A stretch of DNA of 64,000 bases, taken from assembly GCF_902143515.1 (NCBI RefSeq), contig NZ_CABFVD010000001.1, positions 874,122-938,121 of the forward strand. The letters are read 5' to 3'. The stretch is from Hathewaya massiliensis (GTDB lineage Bacteria; Bacillota; Clostridia; Clostridiales; Clostridiaceae). A program made the position numbers and the translations under genes. The notes beneath the pieces are model-generated. The model saw nothing but the letters and a program-made list of their open reading frames with translations. It made no database searches and had not been told where the DNA came from. This document shows, piece after piece, positions 63,550 to 64,000 of the stretch; the first letter of the stretch is position 1; each line of letters begins with the position of its first letter.

Positions 63550-64000
63550 TTATTTTGATACTCCACAACATTTTTTATACTTTTTCCCACTTCCGCATGG
63601 ACATGGGTCGTTTCTGCCTATTCTTACTTCTTTAACTATAGTTTTAGAATCTCTGTATTGTTTTTGAATTTCTCTTCTCTTTTCTTTTGAGAAAATTCCT
63701 TCCCATTGTGGAAGTCCATATAAATAGTCAGCTTTAGCATCCAACATATTAAAATAAAGTTTTTCAAAGTCTATTTCTAAATTAATTTGTGAAGTTTCTT
63801 CTATGCTTTCAAGGTCCACTTGTTCCTTAAAACTTTCGTTTAATCCATCTAATATTCCCATAAAATGAATAATTGAAACTCCATATTCTTTTGCTAATTC
63901 TTCAAATGTACCTTCTAATTTTGAAGTACGCTCTCCTAATAATTTTGAATAGAATTTAGTTTCTATTTCTCCATATTCTTTCCAAAATTGAGCTTCTCCT
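63550..64000 (-). CDS. SEC-C metal-binding domain protein, 5' end outside the window
   Basis: The frame is open from the window edge through the Met at 63861, so the protein is longer than 103 aa: about 46 residues before that Met are visible ([19 protein letters not shown], then [14 protein letters not shown]). The C-terminus [19 protein letters not shown] is the SEC-C zinc motif found at the end of SecA and in many unrelated proteins. The upstream part matches a Firmicute family of about 170 aa with this tail. Function unknown. Confidence 0.8.
   Translation of the reverse strand, partial: GEAQFWKEYGEIETKFYSKLLGERTSKLEGTFEELAKEYGVSIIHFMGILDGLNESFKEQVDLESIEETSQINLEIDFEKLYFNMLDAKADYLYGLPQWEGIFSKEKRREIQKQYRDSKTIVKEVRIGRNDPCPCGSGKKYKKCCGVSK

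Overview
The window is AT-rich (roughly 28-30% GC by eye), with strong AGGAGG-type ribosome-binding sites, occasional TTG/GTG starts and many hairpin terminators. Its genes are typical of a Clostridium sensu stricto-like, spore-forming and chemotactic anaerobe: a PdaA-type spore-cortex deacetylase, two methyl-accepting chemotaxis proteins, DUF4317, CD3324-type and FusB-type proteins, and a T-box controlled gltX. No rRNA, tRNA, CRISPR array or prophage was found. The species cannot be named from the sequence alone.

Layout. 0-12 kb: the tail of an unidentified structured RNA, a nitronate monooxygenase, a MntA/HepT toxin-antitoxin pair, an ABC-F ATPase, small secreted and unknown proteins, a DEAD-box helicase, a 56-aa zinc-ribbon protein with a long structured leader, topoisomerase III and a YfcC-type carrier. 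12-27 kb: two chemoreceptors, an unknown gene split by an in-frame stop, a PqqD-like protein beside an OPT transporter, two polysaccharide deacetylases, an ABC exporter, an aldehyde dehydrogenase and an L,D-transpeptidase. Four copies of one 48-bp hairpin family act as terminators here. 27-34 kb: a hairpin-rich non-coding stretch, then a six-gene operon (lipoprotein, anchored beta-propeller-like protein, ABC ATPase, two permeases, DUF5050-like protein). 34-42 kb: a heterodimeric ABC exporter followed by a DUF2087 remnant, T-box/gltX, a CD3324-type regulator and a FusB-like EF-G-binding protein behind a hairpin-rich leader.

42-51 kb is a Bce-type antibiotic-sensing and resistance operon (response regulator, kinase, ATPase, permease). 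Its kinase gene has been hit twice, by an IS66-family element (8-bp target duplication) and an IS4-family element (9-bp duplication). Removing both elements and one copy of each duplication restores one 338-codon reading frame exactly.

51-64 kb is accessory-like: gene remnants, a DUF6143-like protein, a methyltransferase, a PadR regulator with a large palindromic operator, a zeta-like toxin with a previously unlisted 54-aa upstream partner, an AAA/DUF4143 ATPase, a second L,D-transpeptidase, DUF4317, a lipoprotein and decaying OppF and AraC fragments, ending at rlmH. The last codons of rlmH plus about 60 bp downstream are repeated in direct orientation 7.1 kb away (55.23-55.32 kb and 62.33-62.41 kb). 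The repeat contains a core resembling the attachment site used by staphylococcal SCC elements, so 55.3-62.4 kb looks like an SCC-like chromosomal cassette or its remnant, without a visible recombinase.
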